Origin: Amphibalanus amphitrite
Lineage: Eukaryota > Arthropoda > Thecostraca > Balanomorpha > Balanidae
Direction: 5' to 3'
DNA length: 64,000 bases
Assembly (NCBI RefSeq): GCF_019059575.1
Contig: NW_024881564.1
Location: 1,208,481 to 1,272,480 of the forward strand
Part shown: piece by piece, positions 11,101 through 22,324 of the stretch
How positions within the stretch are numbered: position 1 is the stretch's first letter
How the letters are laid out: each line of letters opens with the position of its first letter
Notes under the pieces: generated by a model
The model's database searches: none
Told to the model about the DNA's origin: nothing
Seen by the model: the letters and a program-made list of their open reading frames with translations, nothing else
Made by a program: the position numbers and the translations under genes

Positions 11101-11839
11101 ACTTACGCAAATGTGTTGGATAAACGTTCCTGCTCAAGTGATTGAGTGCTTTGCGTATAGGTTACCTTTCTGAGATCATATTTCATCTTTTCAGGCGTCG
11201 CATTTTTTGCCATTTTTAATATGGGGAAACCCATAGACTTATTAGCGACCCTCCCCGGTCGCTAATCGGGAAGAGTTCCCTATTAGCGTTTTTTTGCAAT
11301 GGTTTGCCAAAATGCTCACTACAAATAAGTTAGTGAATATTGGGGCAGAAAATGACTTTATTTTAATAGAAAAATGAACGATCTCTCCGAAAATCAAGCC
11401 AGTGGCACCCACAGAGCGTGAGCAATGACGGTTCAAATTAAGGGGGTCGCTAATTAGGCACCTTACCCTATCCCCAAGCAGTAGGCTTTAGCGAGCAATA
11501 CCTACTGGTTTGATTCATGCCTGAACGATCAAATTAATAACATTTGCTAATGACATCGGATGCCAAAAATGACAAAGGGACTCGACAACAGCAAACCTCC
11601 TCTTTAGTCTGCGACCTGTTTACATAATACCCACTCATAGAACAAACCTCTCCCTTAGCAGCCGCACCGCACTCCTCTACCCTCCAGCCTCACCTTTTGT
11701 TGAAGGAGTGGAATGTCTCGTCGAGTGCATCCTCCCTGCCGCCGACCCGGACCCCGGGCGAATTGATGACCGGCGGCAGACCCTGCGACCGCGGCCGGGA
11801 AGTCAAACTGTCCCGGCGGCCCAGCCTCGGGTCACCCAT
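2138..11839 (-). CDS. TRPM-family cation channel, N-terminal part (gene continues past base 1)
   Basis: TRPM proteins are tetrameric plasma-membrane cation channels with a large cytosolic N-terminal SLOG/MHR region. Ten minus-strand exons join in compatible phases: 11839-11694 (ATG with G at -3 and +4), 10243-9844, 9348-9130, 7601-7500, 6650-6535, 5388-5269, 4835-4629, 2639-2530 and 2233-2138, about 505 codons. Family landmarks: HRKECVLYQP and a CQCG cluster near residues 115-135; LGGAKNF; WLITGGFNMG; HTHFLLVDNG; PVILLILEGG followed by VVVIRGTGRAADI, which is the SLOG nucleotide-binding-like fold; then LEECMEFVDLINVF and LQLALMWDRLDMAEKIF from the MHR helices. The ankyrin-like remainder, six membrane helices and TRP box are outside the window. 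Introns hold several transposons and a nested antisense gene. The subtype (TRPM1/3-like or TRPM2/8-like) cannot be fixed, and an upstream non-coding exon is possible. Confidence 0.9.
2640..3022. other. TRPM intron, upstream flank of the nested gene
   Basis: AT-rich stretch holding the splice acceptor of the minus-strand exon 2639-2530 and, on the plus strand, the presumed promoter and leader of the SHIPPO-repeat gene. No TATA box or other motif stands out. Confidence 0.35.
3023..4012 (+). CDS. Sperm-tail PG-rich (SHIPPO/ODF3-CIMAP-like) repeat protein, intronless
   Basis: Single-exon ORF of 329 aa, starting at an ATG with G at -3 and +4. It carries about six degenerate PGPxxY repeats: PAPDAY (~53), PSPDTY (~137), PGPNHY (~181), PAPNQY (~226), PGPGEY (~259) and PGPGAY (~305). 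This is the signature of sperm-tail PG-rich proteins (STPG, ODF3/CIMAP), which bind microtubules inside axonemes. The protein is basic with no signal peptide or membrane segment, as expected for a cytosolic axonemal protein. It lies on the strand opposite TRPM, wholly inside the TRPM intron between 2639 and 4629. It is much more GC-rich than its flanks. The lack of introns among intron-rich neighbours suggests a retrocopy that stayed open; the open frame and preserved repeats argue that it is used. Which STPG/CIMAP member it is remains open. Confidence 0.82.
   Translation: MAASQPAPPLLPPPGITCAQLLRYCGREPKPEEPLGFSIRASRFHYKHNKNPAPDAYRTERLFPAGGPSFSVVGFGPLASRSRRMPPMRIDIDASPADVRVQYDRFQRADYSHSTVSRVFTGPAQTGDEWTRKGWIPSPDTYSPEKCPNWKLRVPPVRFQFESHTLRDGELPRLRRNARYPGPNHYDVGPAERNKVAHGAESDFRDGVRRITWLDDPIRRGRRLPAPNQYSRCHSESNLLGGGRTIAPEGPEEVVEISPGPGEYNTAGVDCGSLPTFNRQRPPFLSSAQRAGNWTDPRGRPPGPGAYDVPRLYGNAELVFNWRQRFKWI
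4013..4628. other. TRPM intron remainder / SHIPPO gene 3' flank
   Basis: No exon, repeat or canonical AATAAA was found downstream of the nested gene. The only splice signal recognised is the donor of the minus-strand TRPM exon, just below 4629. Confidence 0.35.
5401..5640. repeat. Degenerate GGTCA minisatellite abutting a TRPM splice acceptor
   Basis: About 240 bp of GGTCA/AGGTCA/GGGTCA units of 5-6 bp in the same orientation. On the TRPM strand it reads as TGACC repeats and ends about 12 bp before the acceptor of exon 5388-5269, so it supplies or replaces the polypyrimidine tract. An open frame across it (GQGQVR-type residues) is low-complexity and not coding. Confidence 0.85.
5641..6534. 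other. TRPM intron, no feature recognised
   Basis: AT-rich intron between TRPM exons 6650-6535 and 5388-5269. Apart from the minisatellite at its lower end I see no transposon ends, RNA gene or coding segment. Confidence 0.35.
6896..7362. mobile_element. TTAA-flanked MITE, copy 1 (family AGGGACCCTCC)
   Basis: 467 bp non-coding element with inverted ends AGGGACCCTCCCACCTT, flanked by TTAA at 6892-6895 and 7363-7366. TTAA target duplication is typical of piggyBac-type transposition, although the termini do not start with the classical CCC. Two further copies lie at 24660-25595 and 31944-32421. It sits in a TRPM intron. Confidence 0.88.
7739..9021 (+). mobile_element. Degenerate mariner-like element, 1.28 kb
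   Basis: Inverted ends CAGGGTTGGGCAGATAAATT (about 28 bp) with TA on both sides. The length matches a full mariner, but no frame is intact. Near the right end a plus-strand segment (about 8800-8890) resembles the C-terminal end of mariner transposases, interrupted by stops. It lies in a TRPM intron. Confidence 0.82.
10496..11468. mobile_element. TA-flanked inverted-repeat element, 973 bp
   Basis: Ends GGGTAAGGTGCCTAATTAGC in inverted orientation, about 25 bp, with TA on both sides. No transposase is recognisable inside; ORFs are short and random. This is probably a non-autonomous Tc1/mariner or pogo-type element, in the first coding intron of TRPM. Confidence 0.8.
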
Positions 11840-13326
11840 ACCGGCGGCAGTCTGCCCCCGCCGCCTGTGGGCCGCCGCTGGAGTGGGACGGTCGGGACTC
11901 CGGCCGACGGTCGCTGTGTACTCGAACAGCCGTGGAAACGGGATCGATGGGCGTACGTGTGTACAGACACCGACATCGTGTATTGTCGGCAATCAAAGAC
12001 TAACGCGAGGACGCCCGCGAGGCGCGACAAGGGTGAGGGTGATGTGTCACGTGTATGAGGTTTACGGGATACTATGCACTACCAACGGACGTTGCTGTAA
12101 ATGATGCGCAAGGGTTCATTCACGCCCACATAAGTGGACACGAACCGGCATGGTGCAGACTGTGAATTTGATCTATGTCAGTGAGTTATAAGGTCTGCCA
12201 AAGACGATGGCCAATTTTACCCGAATTGGTGCTGGTCAGCCGCTGGTCGGTGGAACTATTTACCCGACACATTCCGTCCCGTGTGCAGAGGGTCGTAGTC
12301 AGAAAATTTATATTTCGGTTCAACAGTCGCCCACACTTGCGACTGAACACAGCAATCTGATTGCATCAATAATGGCTCGGAGACAACCAGGACTTCCTCA
12401 TTATTTTTACACATATATCTGGCAATAAATGTGACACCGCCACATTCAGCTAAATTTCGCATCCACGGCCTATGATCTATGATACACATATTTACATAAA
12501 CATTGGGGCGTCACGAGTTTAACTTGACGTTGCTGGCGACAAATCCCTTTGTTTCGGCCGAGCTTCTCGTATAATGTTTATTTTTCACGCGCGAAAGAAA
12601 TGTCCGAACACGTCTGAATGACAGGCAGAGGATCACGACGTGATGACGATGCATAATCAGACACAGTTCAACAAATGAACGAAAGGCGATTGAGGCTCAC
12701 CAGTGCGCTTCCACAAACTAACGACATTTGACAGATACCTAAACCGTACAGGCACGGTGTCGACTGTCGACCCTCGTTGCTGTGATTGATTAGTCAATAG
12801 CGGAGTTTTTACCTTGGTTTTTACCACTGTGGAAAAACCTATGTTGATGTGTGTAGGTCTGACTTTAGCTGACCATAAGAAAGCCTGATATATGTATACA
12901 CATTGTGGGCACCCATCAAAGCTGTTTTTCACCAAACTTTCACCTCCCCACAAAAATGGCGAAGCGAGAGCGTTGCAAAGTTGTGGCATTTTTTGACTAT
13001 GCAGAGGCTAACGTAAAAGTTGTACATTGTACGCACCCAAAATGACCGTTACGTAAATACGTCGATCCAATTCACAACGCTCAGGACCCGCTCACTAACA
13101 TCAAAACCGAGAAAAACAACCATGCCTGCTTTACACTGTATTTTTAATGACACCAAGACACCGACTGACATGACAACAGCTGACAAATAGGTAAACTACC
13201 ATAAGCTCACAACACAAGCAATTGGCACATGATTGCCACGCCCTAAATGTGACATCGGATGGAATCGAAGCCCTGAAATCGAGGTATGCAGTTGATGTGG
13301 TGTTCTGCCAATTCACAAATGCACGC
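11840..13326. other. TRPM 5' flank, no gene recognised
   Basis: GC-rich up to about 12050, which fits the TRPM leader or promoter, then AT-rich. Short ORFs here show no family motif. No CpG-island boundary or TATA box can be asserted by eye. Confidence 0.35.
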
Positions 13327-13720
13327 TAGAGGTGGCAAAATGTGGACCCGAGGATCCGGTCCAAAGAACCAGTCTGGACCCATATGGGTCCAGACCGGTT
13401 CCTGGAAATTTTCTGACGGGTCCAACCGGGTCCTACCATAAACTATACATCTTGCACACTACACACTATTGCAAAATATGAAGGGAATGAAGTGAATGTT
13501 TCTTTGCACACAGTAGCTCATGAGTATCCCCAGTGGGAAATAGGCTGTTTTACATGATGCAACTAATGATTCCTACAAGTAGTTTGTATCAATTGACTTT
13601 TGGGGAACGGGTCCAACTGGTTCCGGTTCCAACTAAGACCGGGTCCGACTGGTTCCAGAGATGTCCAGCCGGGTCTGGTTCGAGTCTGGTTCCCAAATTT
13701 TTTATCTTTTGCCACCTCTA
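13327..13720. mobile_element. hAT-type MITE, 394 bp
   Basis: Inverted ends TAGAGGTGGCAAAA and TTTTGCCACCTCTA, flanked by near-identical 8-bp direct repeats (ATGCACGC at 13319-13326, TTGCACGC at 13721-13728). Both are hAT hallmarks. A perfect 24-bp palindrome lies at 13372-13395, and much of the interior is made of inverted GGTCC/GGACC blocks. Confidence 0.87.
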
Positions 13721-14446
13721 TTGCACGCATCTGGAGATCATCGGCAAGGTTCACAACCATGCTGTCTCTAAAATCGGTCGTATCAAAAGATGGATGTGGG
13801 ATCGCAATCACAACATGAGCCATGAACACAGAGACGCTTGACATCCAATCTCAGATCGCCTATTGCTCCTGAATGACTGCAGTGCGTAACATGTGTTTGT
13901 GGAGATTCGTCCATGGGTTAACCGGAACGCTGTGTTCAGCAGACTGGTATCGCGGCACTGGCGTCAGCTGCCCTACCGGCTGCCGTGGGCTATCTGACAA
14001 CATTTCGATATTATTGTCACTGCATACATTTTTTATGTAGAAGACAGTTCATGAATACAAAATTGGAAGGCACGTGATTTTAAATTGTGATTTAACGTAT
14101 TAAACTACGAAGTAAATATACATCTAGCAAAAAATGCATAAACCAAGATTGCAAATCGGTATACAACAGACACCAAGCCTATTCCAGGATTTTCGGGAAT
14201 GTCAGTAGTCAACAATCTAGCAATTATGGAATTTGAGTTTCCAAGCAATACAATAAAGCCAGTTGCAGCAGCGAATAAACCGGGTAAAAGGTAGGAACGA
14301 TAGTTTATCACTGTTCAGGACATAGGACGCCGGGACGCCCTAAAAAGAGGTAAACAACACCAAAATACAACATTTAATCATATTGGAATCGCCCTGTTTC
14401 GCAACGTTGGCACCGTGCCAATGAGTTGTGCAGGGCCGTGCGCACC
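13721..14446. other. Downstream flank of the GPI-type exon, no gene recognised
   Basis: AT-rich sequence between the hAT element and the minus-strand stop at 14447. It may contain the 3' UTR of that gene, but no poly(A) signal was securely identified. Confidence 0.3.
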
Positions 14447-14606
14447 TCACAGGACCAGGGCAGCCATCGCGAGCGACAGCCCCAGCAGCGGAGCTGTCAG
14501 ACCAGCGCCCCCTGGGGCCGAGCCGCTGGGACCAGCGTCCCCTGGGGCCGGGTCGCTGGGACCAGCGCCCTCTGGGGCCGGGTTGTCGGGCGATGCCGCG
14601 GCCGGG
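14447..14606 (-). CDS. Last exon of an unidentified gene: 10-aa repeats and GPI-anchor-like tail
   Basis: I do not recognise the gene. On the minus strand a good acceptor (TTTTGTTCCAG) precedes 14606; one base completes a split codon, then 52 codons run to TGA at 14449-14447. The exon encodes three 10-residue Pro/Ala/Gly/Ser repeats of the type GPSDPAPGDA, then a small-residue stretch (APGGAG), a short spacer and a hydrophobic end, LLGLSLAMAALVL. That order, with a stop directly after the hydrophobic tail, is the layout of a GPI-anchor signal: cleavage at a small residue and transfer to the lipid in the ER. It predicts a cell-surface protein with an O-glycosylatable stalk. Upstream exons with a signal peptide should lie at higher coordinates, but I could not pick them out. 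The main alternative is chance openness of a GC-rich minisatellite. Confidence 0.5.
14501..14590. repeat. 30-bp minisatellite, three copies
   Basis: Three contiguous 30-bp units starting ACCAGCGCCCCCTGGGGCCG, with few differences. The period is a multiple of three, so copy number can change without breaking the minus-strand reading frame described for 14447-14606. Confidence 0.9.
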
Positions 14607-14856
14607 CTGGAACAAAACACAGCCAGTCACCACATTGACACGATTGGCCACTATTCCGTCACTGTTTCGTCAGAGGATTGCTCTAAGATATTTCAGTGCC
14701 TTTGGAGCTATATTGATTAGATATGAGTTACATATCACTAAAATAAAGATGATGAGCAGCGATTTAGACGAGTACCAGCAGTCGGAACGACATACACGAG
14801 GCGGTGCAGAAAATACTGTGAGGAGACAATTCTGAATCTGATCCGAGTTCATCCTA

Positions 14857-15851
14857 CAGGGTGTTTCACTAAAAGTGTCAAAAAGTAAAAGGTCATAATG
14901 CACATAAGAACAATGCTTTCTAAGGACATTTTCATATCATTTCATCCGCAATTGTTGGACATTTGAATATATAACAGCGATATCACCGTCACTCAAACCT
15001 ATTCCACATATCCGCCCCTTCTTTTGATGAACCGTTTCGGCACGTGTCCGGAGGTGGCTCACAGCCCGTTTTCATATTCAGCGTCCAGACTGTCGGCAAA
15101 GCCTTGAATTGTGCTCTTCAGCTCCCGAAGTGATGCGACTTGAGTCTTCCTCAGCTCTGCGAGAGCTACTGAGTCACTGACCAAAACCAGAGAAGTCTAG
15201 CGGTGACAGATCGGGGCTTCGCGCTGGCCATGGTGCGGGCGGTGAGGCAGCTGATTATTTGGCCCAGGAATTTCTGGTCCAGCCAGTTGCTGGTGGCTAC
15301 AGCCGTCACAGTGGTTGTTTTTGATAACTGGTAAGACTAAGGCCTTGGCTATTTCTGATGTTTAAATTAGCTTCTTGTTATCTTCAAAGGCCCTCAAAAA
15401 GACCCTGACCTTTTCAACGGTTTCCGCCGAGAGGTGGGGGCGACCCCGCCTTTTTTGGACTGGAACTGGCATCGAAGGAGCCCTTTTAAACCTCTTAAGA
15501 AGCCCTTTTAAACTTTTATAATCTGGAACGTAGCGAGGTGAGAGAGTAAAACGTTTCCTGAAAAGTCGGCATACGGTTTCAATGTTTCTGATGGCACCAA
15601 ATATAAGTGTAATTCACCCCTCCTGTTGAGGTGTAAATAACCTGTTCTTGATCTGTATACTAGGGGAAAAAAACGACTAGTAACTTTGGCCTCCTGCCCT
15701 CGCTCCGTATGGGTGTAAATTACATCTTAAATGGACAAAACATAAATGTCCAAAAATTTGCAACAAAGCCACGTGCGCAACCACGTGATTTGCATATTTT
15801 ATATATCTTTAATAAGCATTTACTTTTTGACACTTTTAGTGAAACACCCTG
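14857..15851 (-). mobile_element. Decayed mariner-like element, 995 bp
   Basis: Inverted ends CAGGGTGTTTCACTAAAAGT, extending to about 34 bp, flanked by TA. The interior minus strand holds remnants of a mariner transposase: a WLDQKFLGQ-like segment and a degraded RSPDLSPLDF region around 15180-15290, then a helical C-terminal remnant near 15080-15170. Stops and frameshifts show it is dead. Confidence 0.82.
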
Positions 15852-15887
15852 TACATAAGTTACGAACTTCTTGAGTTTGTTGTTTTA

Positions 15888-16004
15888 TTTTTCGCGAAGC
15901 TTAGCTCGATCAGAAGCCAAACGGGTAGGAAGAGGGGTCCTTCAGTTCGGAACATCTCCCCCTAAACGTTAGACCCTGTAAAAAGGCCAGTACGGGCGAG
16001 GGTT
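15888..16004. mobile_element. Truncated end of the CCCTCGCCCGTA (piggyBac-like) family
   Basis: Matches the terminal part of the elements at 27949-28860 and 29040-29945: a CGAAGCTTAGCTCGATCAG-type block and the end TACGGGCGAGGGTT. Only one end is present. Confidence 0.65.
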
Positions 16005-17189
<1,185 letters not shown>

Positions 17190-17601
17190 CAGCTCAATGC
17201 GAAAATCCTTCCAAAAAACTTTTTAATAACGTCTAACGCCGAAGTGTTTTCTGTAGATTTTACTACTTTGAATGGGACGGAAACACGCATTATGAAGTCC
17301 ATACCAGATCATTTTGAGATAAGCGGAGACAATGTGTGATCCTCTCGCTGATGACTCAGGCATTGAGTTCACTGTCAGGGCACAGAACAGACCTCTGCGT
17401 GCCGCCGCCAGCTGCCAAGGCGGATCACTTGGTAGCCCAATGCAATATTAAGGCAACATAACACGGTTAGAACCACATAAAAGCAGCAGCGCTCAACAAG
17501 CCCATCGTAAAAACCAGCTTTTGATCGCGCTAGGCGGACTCAATACAGCTCGGCATTAGTTTTGCGTTATAACTTTTATGATTCCGGAGAATCGTCGTCC
17601 A

Positions 17602-18294
<693 letters not shown>

Positions 18295-18831
18295 TAGTCT
18301 TTCCTTTTTCATTTTTTCATTTCATTTCATTTTTCATTTTCATTTCATTTTTTATGCAATAACGCTCTACAAGTTCGCAAAGTTTGTTATCGATAGTACG
18401 ATTTTGATTTTGATGGGATCATATTTGTTTCGTCGAGACGCATCGAGAAAGCCTATGTTAAACATTAAAAAGCCAGCTTGGTCATTTCACAGGGGTCAAC
18501 TTAACCCGGCAGGCGCGCCTCCCCGCCACCTTCCGCGCGGTGCAAGGGGGAGGACTTTTTGCCCCCCCCCCCCGTATCTCCAACTACTGGATGCATCCGC
18601 AAAATTCAAATGGCGTTCTATAGCCCTGTCAACTTTGTCGAAGTAAATCCAATTTCATTGGCTTCGGGGTCATCGATGACGTCACAGGGCAGGTCAAAGA
18701 AAAATGTTTTACCGTTCACAGGTATTCTAGGGAATGCGCCACAACATCGAGTAAACAGCATTTTATTGAAAATCAGCGATAGGGCGTCAGTTGCCTAGTA
18801 GACGTATGTTGCTATTAGAGGTCACTGATAA

Positions 18832-20011
18832 TTAACCCGCGCCCCAGTGGCGGTCTCAGCCAACTTCGCCCTAGTGGCATATGTTACCACCCACCTCTAA
18901 CTCAAAAACTAAGAGGGCTAGAAAGACGCAGTAAAAAGCAGTCGATAGCTCTCAATGCGTACGTTTGAAAGTATCTCGGTCATTTTTCATCTTAGAGCAA
19001 TATTGGGGTCACCAGAGGTCATCAAAGGTCAAAATTTGCCAATTGTCATAATATTTTTCAGAAAACATGCCGTTATCTCAGGAACTATGATAGCTAGAAA
19101 AACGCATGGGACAGCAATCGATAGCTTTTGAACTCCTCTTTTGATAAGGTCATTATCAAAATTGACCTCAGGGCAACGGTTTAGCCTCCAGAGGGCAAAA
19201 ACTCCAAAAATAGCTGTTTTTACGAAAAGTGTTTTTCGACAATAACTTTCGACTACAAAAAGCCATGACATTTCTTTTGCCAGCATCGTGTTTCTCTCGC
19301 CGAGACGCGTCGAATGAACTATAATTTGACCTTAAAAGGTCAACTTGAAACTTTGACCTCAGGTCAAGGTCATGACCTGACCGGAAAAGGTCATGTTGCA
19401 TATCAGTCGATGCGTCTCAACAAGACAAACACAATGAGACAATCCCCAGCGCTCTATCTCTTTCCAATCGCGAGTTATTGGCAAAAAATATGTTTGTAGC
19501 CTCAAATGACCTCGGATGACCTTTCTAGAGGCTATCAGCAAAAATGACACCTTGGTCATCACGAGTGGTCCAAATCATTGTGATTCTGAAATATTTGGAC
19601 TGTTCCTATGCGTACACACGGATCTAGACGCATTTTCATTTTTCTCCATTGACTTGTAATGGAAAGGTCACGCCACTGACCTGACCTTAGGTCACGGATA
19701 TAAAAAATCCGAGATATACAAATTGTAGGCGCCCATAACAGCACGCAATCCACCAAGTTTCAAACCTTTCTGACAAACATTGCAGGCTGGACATGATTGC
19801 AAACTTTTTTTTTAGGCTTGGTCAGTTAACTTGACCTGGTGACCTGACCTGACATGACCTGGGGTCAAAAATTTCACACATTGTCCAAAATTGATGTACC
19901 AAAAGCTACCCCAAGCGGAGCGGCGCTACGCGCCGCGGTTTTTTATTTATACGCAAAAAACGCGACAGGGTGGTAACATATGCCCCCCCCCCCCACTGGG
20001 GCGAAGGTTAA
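18832..20011. mobile_element. TTAA-flanked AGGTCA-rich element, left arm of a large inverted pair
   Basis: TTAA stands at both ends (18832-18835, 20008-20011). The termini are related inverted sequences: CTTCGCCCTAGTGGCATATG and GGTGGTAACATATG on the left, mirrored by GGTAACATATGCC and ACTGGGGCGAAGG on the right. The interior is non-coding and full of GGTCA/TGACC words. Most of it reappears in inverted, diverged form at 20012-21130. Confidence 0.65.
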
Positions 20012-21130
20012 GTGATAATACCAGGTCAGGTCAGAGGTCAGGTCACTAAGGGTCAGCATATGAACTCAATTTTACTAGCGTTGTGCGATGCATGTTTATG
20101 GCCAATTTTTCATTTCAAACTCAATGGTGTTGGCTATACACCATCAGGTACGGTTCAGGCCATTTCCTGGTGGAGGTCGCACCGGGCAAGGGGGGGGGGG
20201 TTTGAACACCCACCCCCTGCGGTTTTTCGCAGATATCTAAAAAAACGCTGTTTATGCCACACCTGTCCGTGCATCTTTTTCGCACATGTTGTGAAAATTT
20301 CAGACCCAGGTCGCTCAAGATAAGGCCACCATGTCACGTCAAGTGACCTCACCTCAGAAAAATTAGAATGCTCGTCATAGCTACACCAAGTGAACGATTG
20401 TCTTGAAACTTTCAGCGATTGATAAAAGTAATAGTATCTATAAAATGTATATCTCGGAAATTTGATATCTGTGACCTAAGGTCAGGTCAATTTTGCGGCC
20501 TCTCCATTATAAGTCAATGGGAGAAAATTGAAAAGCGTCTCTTTTGCACGAATGCCGTTCTAAACAAACCTCAAGCATCGGGATGCAAGTAAAATTGACA
20601 CCCTGAACCAGAAAATGGCACCTGTGACCCCCCATTATGTCCCCGAGGTCATCTCAGGCCACAAATAGTAGGTATCTAACAGTTTTTTTTTTTCGCGAAT
20701 AACTTCTGATAGAGGCATGCTAGAACGATGAAAATGCCTTAGATGTGTTTGGCTCGACGATGCGGATCGACTGATATGCAACATGACCTTTTCCGGTCGG
20801 GTCATGACCTTAACCTGAGGTCAAGCAATTCGTGGCTCTTTTGAGTCTGAAAGTATTGCCGAAAAATCAATTCTCTTAAAAACGGCATTTTTGGAATTTT
20901 TGAACTCTGGAGGCTAAACCGTTGACCTGAGGTCAAATCTGAAGACATGTTAGCGAAAGAGCGCTAAAAGAGCTATCGAATGCGCTTTTCCGCGGCACTG
21001 TAGCTCTATCGATTCCCGAGTTAGCCGTTGGCAGTTTCCAAAATGTTGAAATAGCCAACATTTTACCTTTGGTGACCTCTGGTGACCTGACCTTTGACCT
21101 GACCCAAAAAAGACTGAAGTGTTTTCGTCC
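20012..21130. repeat. Diverged inverted copy of 18832-20011
   Basis: Blocks match the left arm in reverse: the acgcTTTTCA/CTCCCATTGACTT block near 20515 against 19630; the TGACCTGACCTTAGGTCA block near 20480 against 19680; CGACTGATATGCAACATGAC near 20770 against 19395; and GGTGACCTCTGGTGACC near 21075 against 19010. Together they form an imperfect palindrome of about 2.2 kb centred near 20050. No coding potential. Confidence 0.7.
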
Positions 21131-21308
21131 TTATTTTGGACGTTCTTTTGATTGCCACTTACTGCGTTTCGCTACGTGGCCCAGGAGCCGAGTTAGAAGG
21201 GGGGAGGGTGTTAGTCTATAATTGCTTAGAATCGAGTTTGAAAATTTGACGTCATCAATTTTTCTTTTGTCATAGCTTTGCATCAATTTAAAATTTGGTA
21301 TGTGAATA

Positions 21309-22324
21309 CAGGGTGTCTCAAAAAAAGTGTCAAGGTTATGAACATCTCCCATTTCCTTACTAAATGACCTACATCGTTCAAATTTTCCTGAATTAGTAAC
21401 AATAGTATGACATTTTGTGTGGCAGAATTTCAAGTTCTTAGGCAAAATGGTTTTAGCACCGGAACAAAAAATAAAAAATCTCAATTTTGGGTGCTATAGG
21501 AGATGGTAGGTATACGTCACTGTCTGCCGACGAGTTCGGTAAAACTTCGGCTTTTGCTTGTTGCACCCAGCAACGTGCTCGTCAGTAACTATCTACAACT
21601 ATAAGAAACCAAAAAACGCCATGCAAAACAGACAATAGAATCGAAATCACCCATTGGTCTCAGGACAGCGCGGTTGCCATGCCTGACTCTTCCGTCAAAA
21701 GCTGCAGTCGCTGACACCGTACAAAGGACTTGTGACACACTGCACATTGCGCACACCCAGAAGTTCTGCATGATTGAGTAGGAACTTTAAAACTGTCCAT
21801 CAGCTATCCTTTCTTCTCTTTATGTGTTTCGGAACAAAACCGAGTAGAGGATTTTGCCATCAAAGATGCCGTCGACTGCAGTCGACGGCATATCCTTTCT
21901 TCCATGCTTCGACAGCTGTCGAAGCATGGAAACTCGCGTCATCTGAAAATCAATCGGTGTTGATCGTTGCCCATGTTTGTGGCTGTGTTTCAGCCTGCTG
22001 CTGTGCTCCAGATGGCAGTTGTACACGGTGTTCTTACCTATAAAGGTTTCAAAAATGTATTGATGGGCTTGTTTCTGGATTCATCAGGCGAAAGGGGCCC
22101 AGACTCTTCAGGATCGACGGCAGGCCGTGACGTACCATCTCCCACAGCACGAAAATTGACCTTTTTTTGTTCTAGTGTAAAAACCATTCTGCCTAGGAAC
22201 TCGTAATTTTACCACATAAAATGCCAAAACATTGCCACTAAATCTGAAAAAATTTGAATGATGTAGGCCTTATGGTTACGACACGGGAGATGTTCAAAAC
22301 CGTGACACTTTTTGAGACACCCTG
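21309..22324. mobile_element. mariner-type element, 1.02 kb, with two internal perfect palindromes
   Basis: Inverted ends CAGGGTGTCTCAAAAAAAGT (about 22 bp) with TA on both sides (21307-21308, 22325-22326). No intact transposase. The interior holds a 26-bp perfect palindrome at 21866-21891 and a 32-bp perfect palindrome at 21900-21931, only 8 bp apart. Confidence 0.83.
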
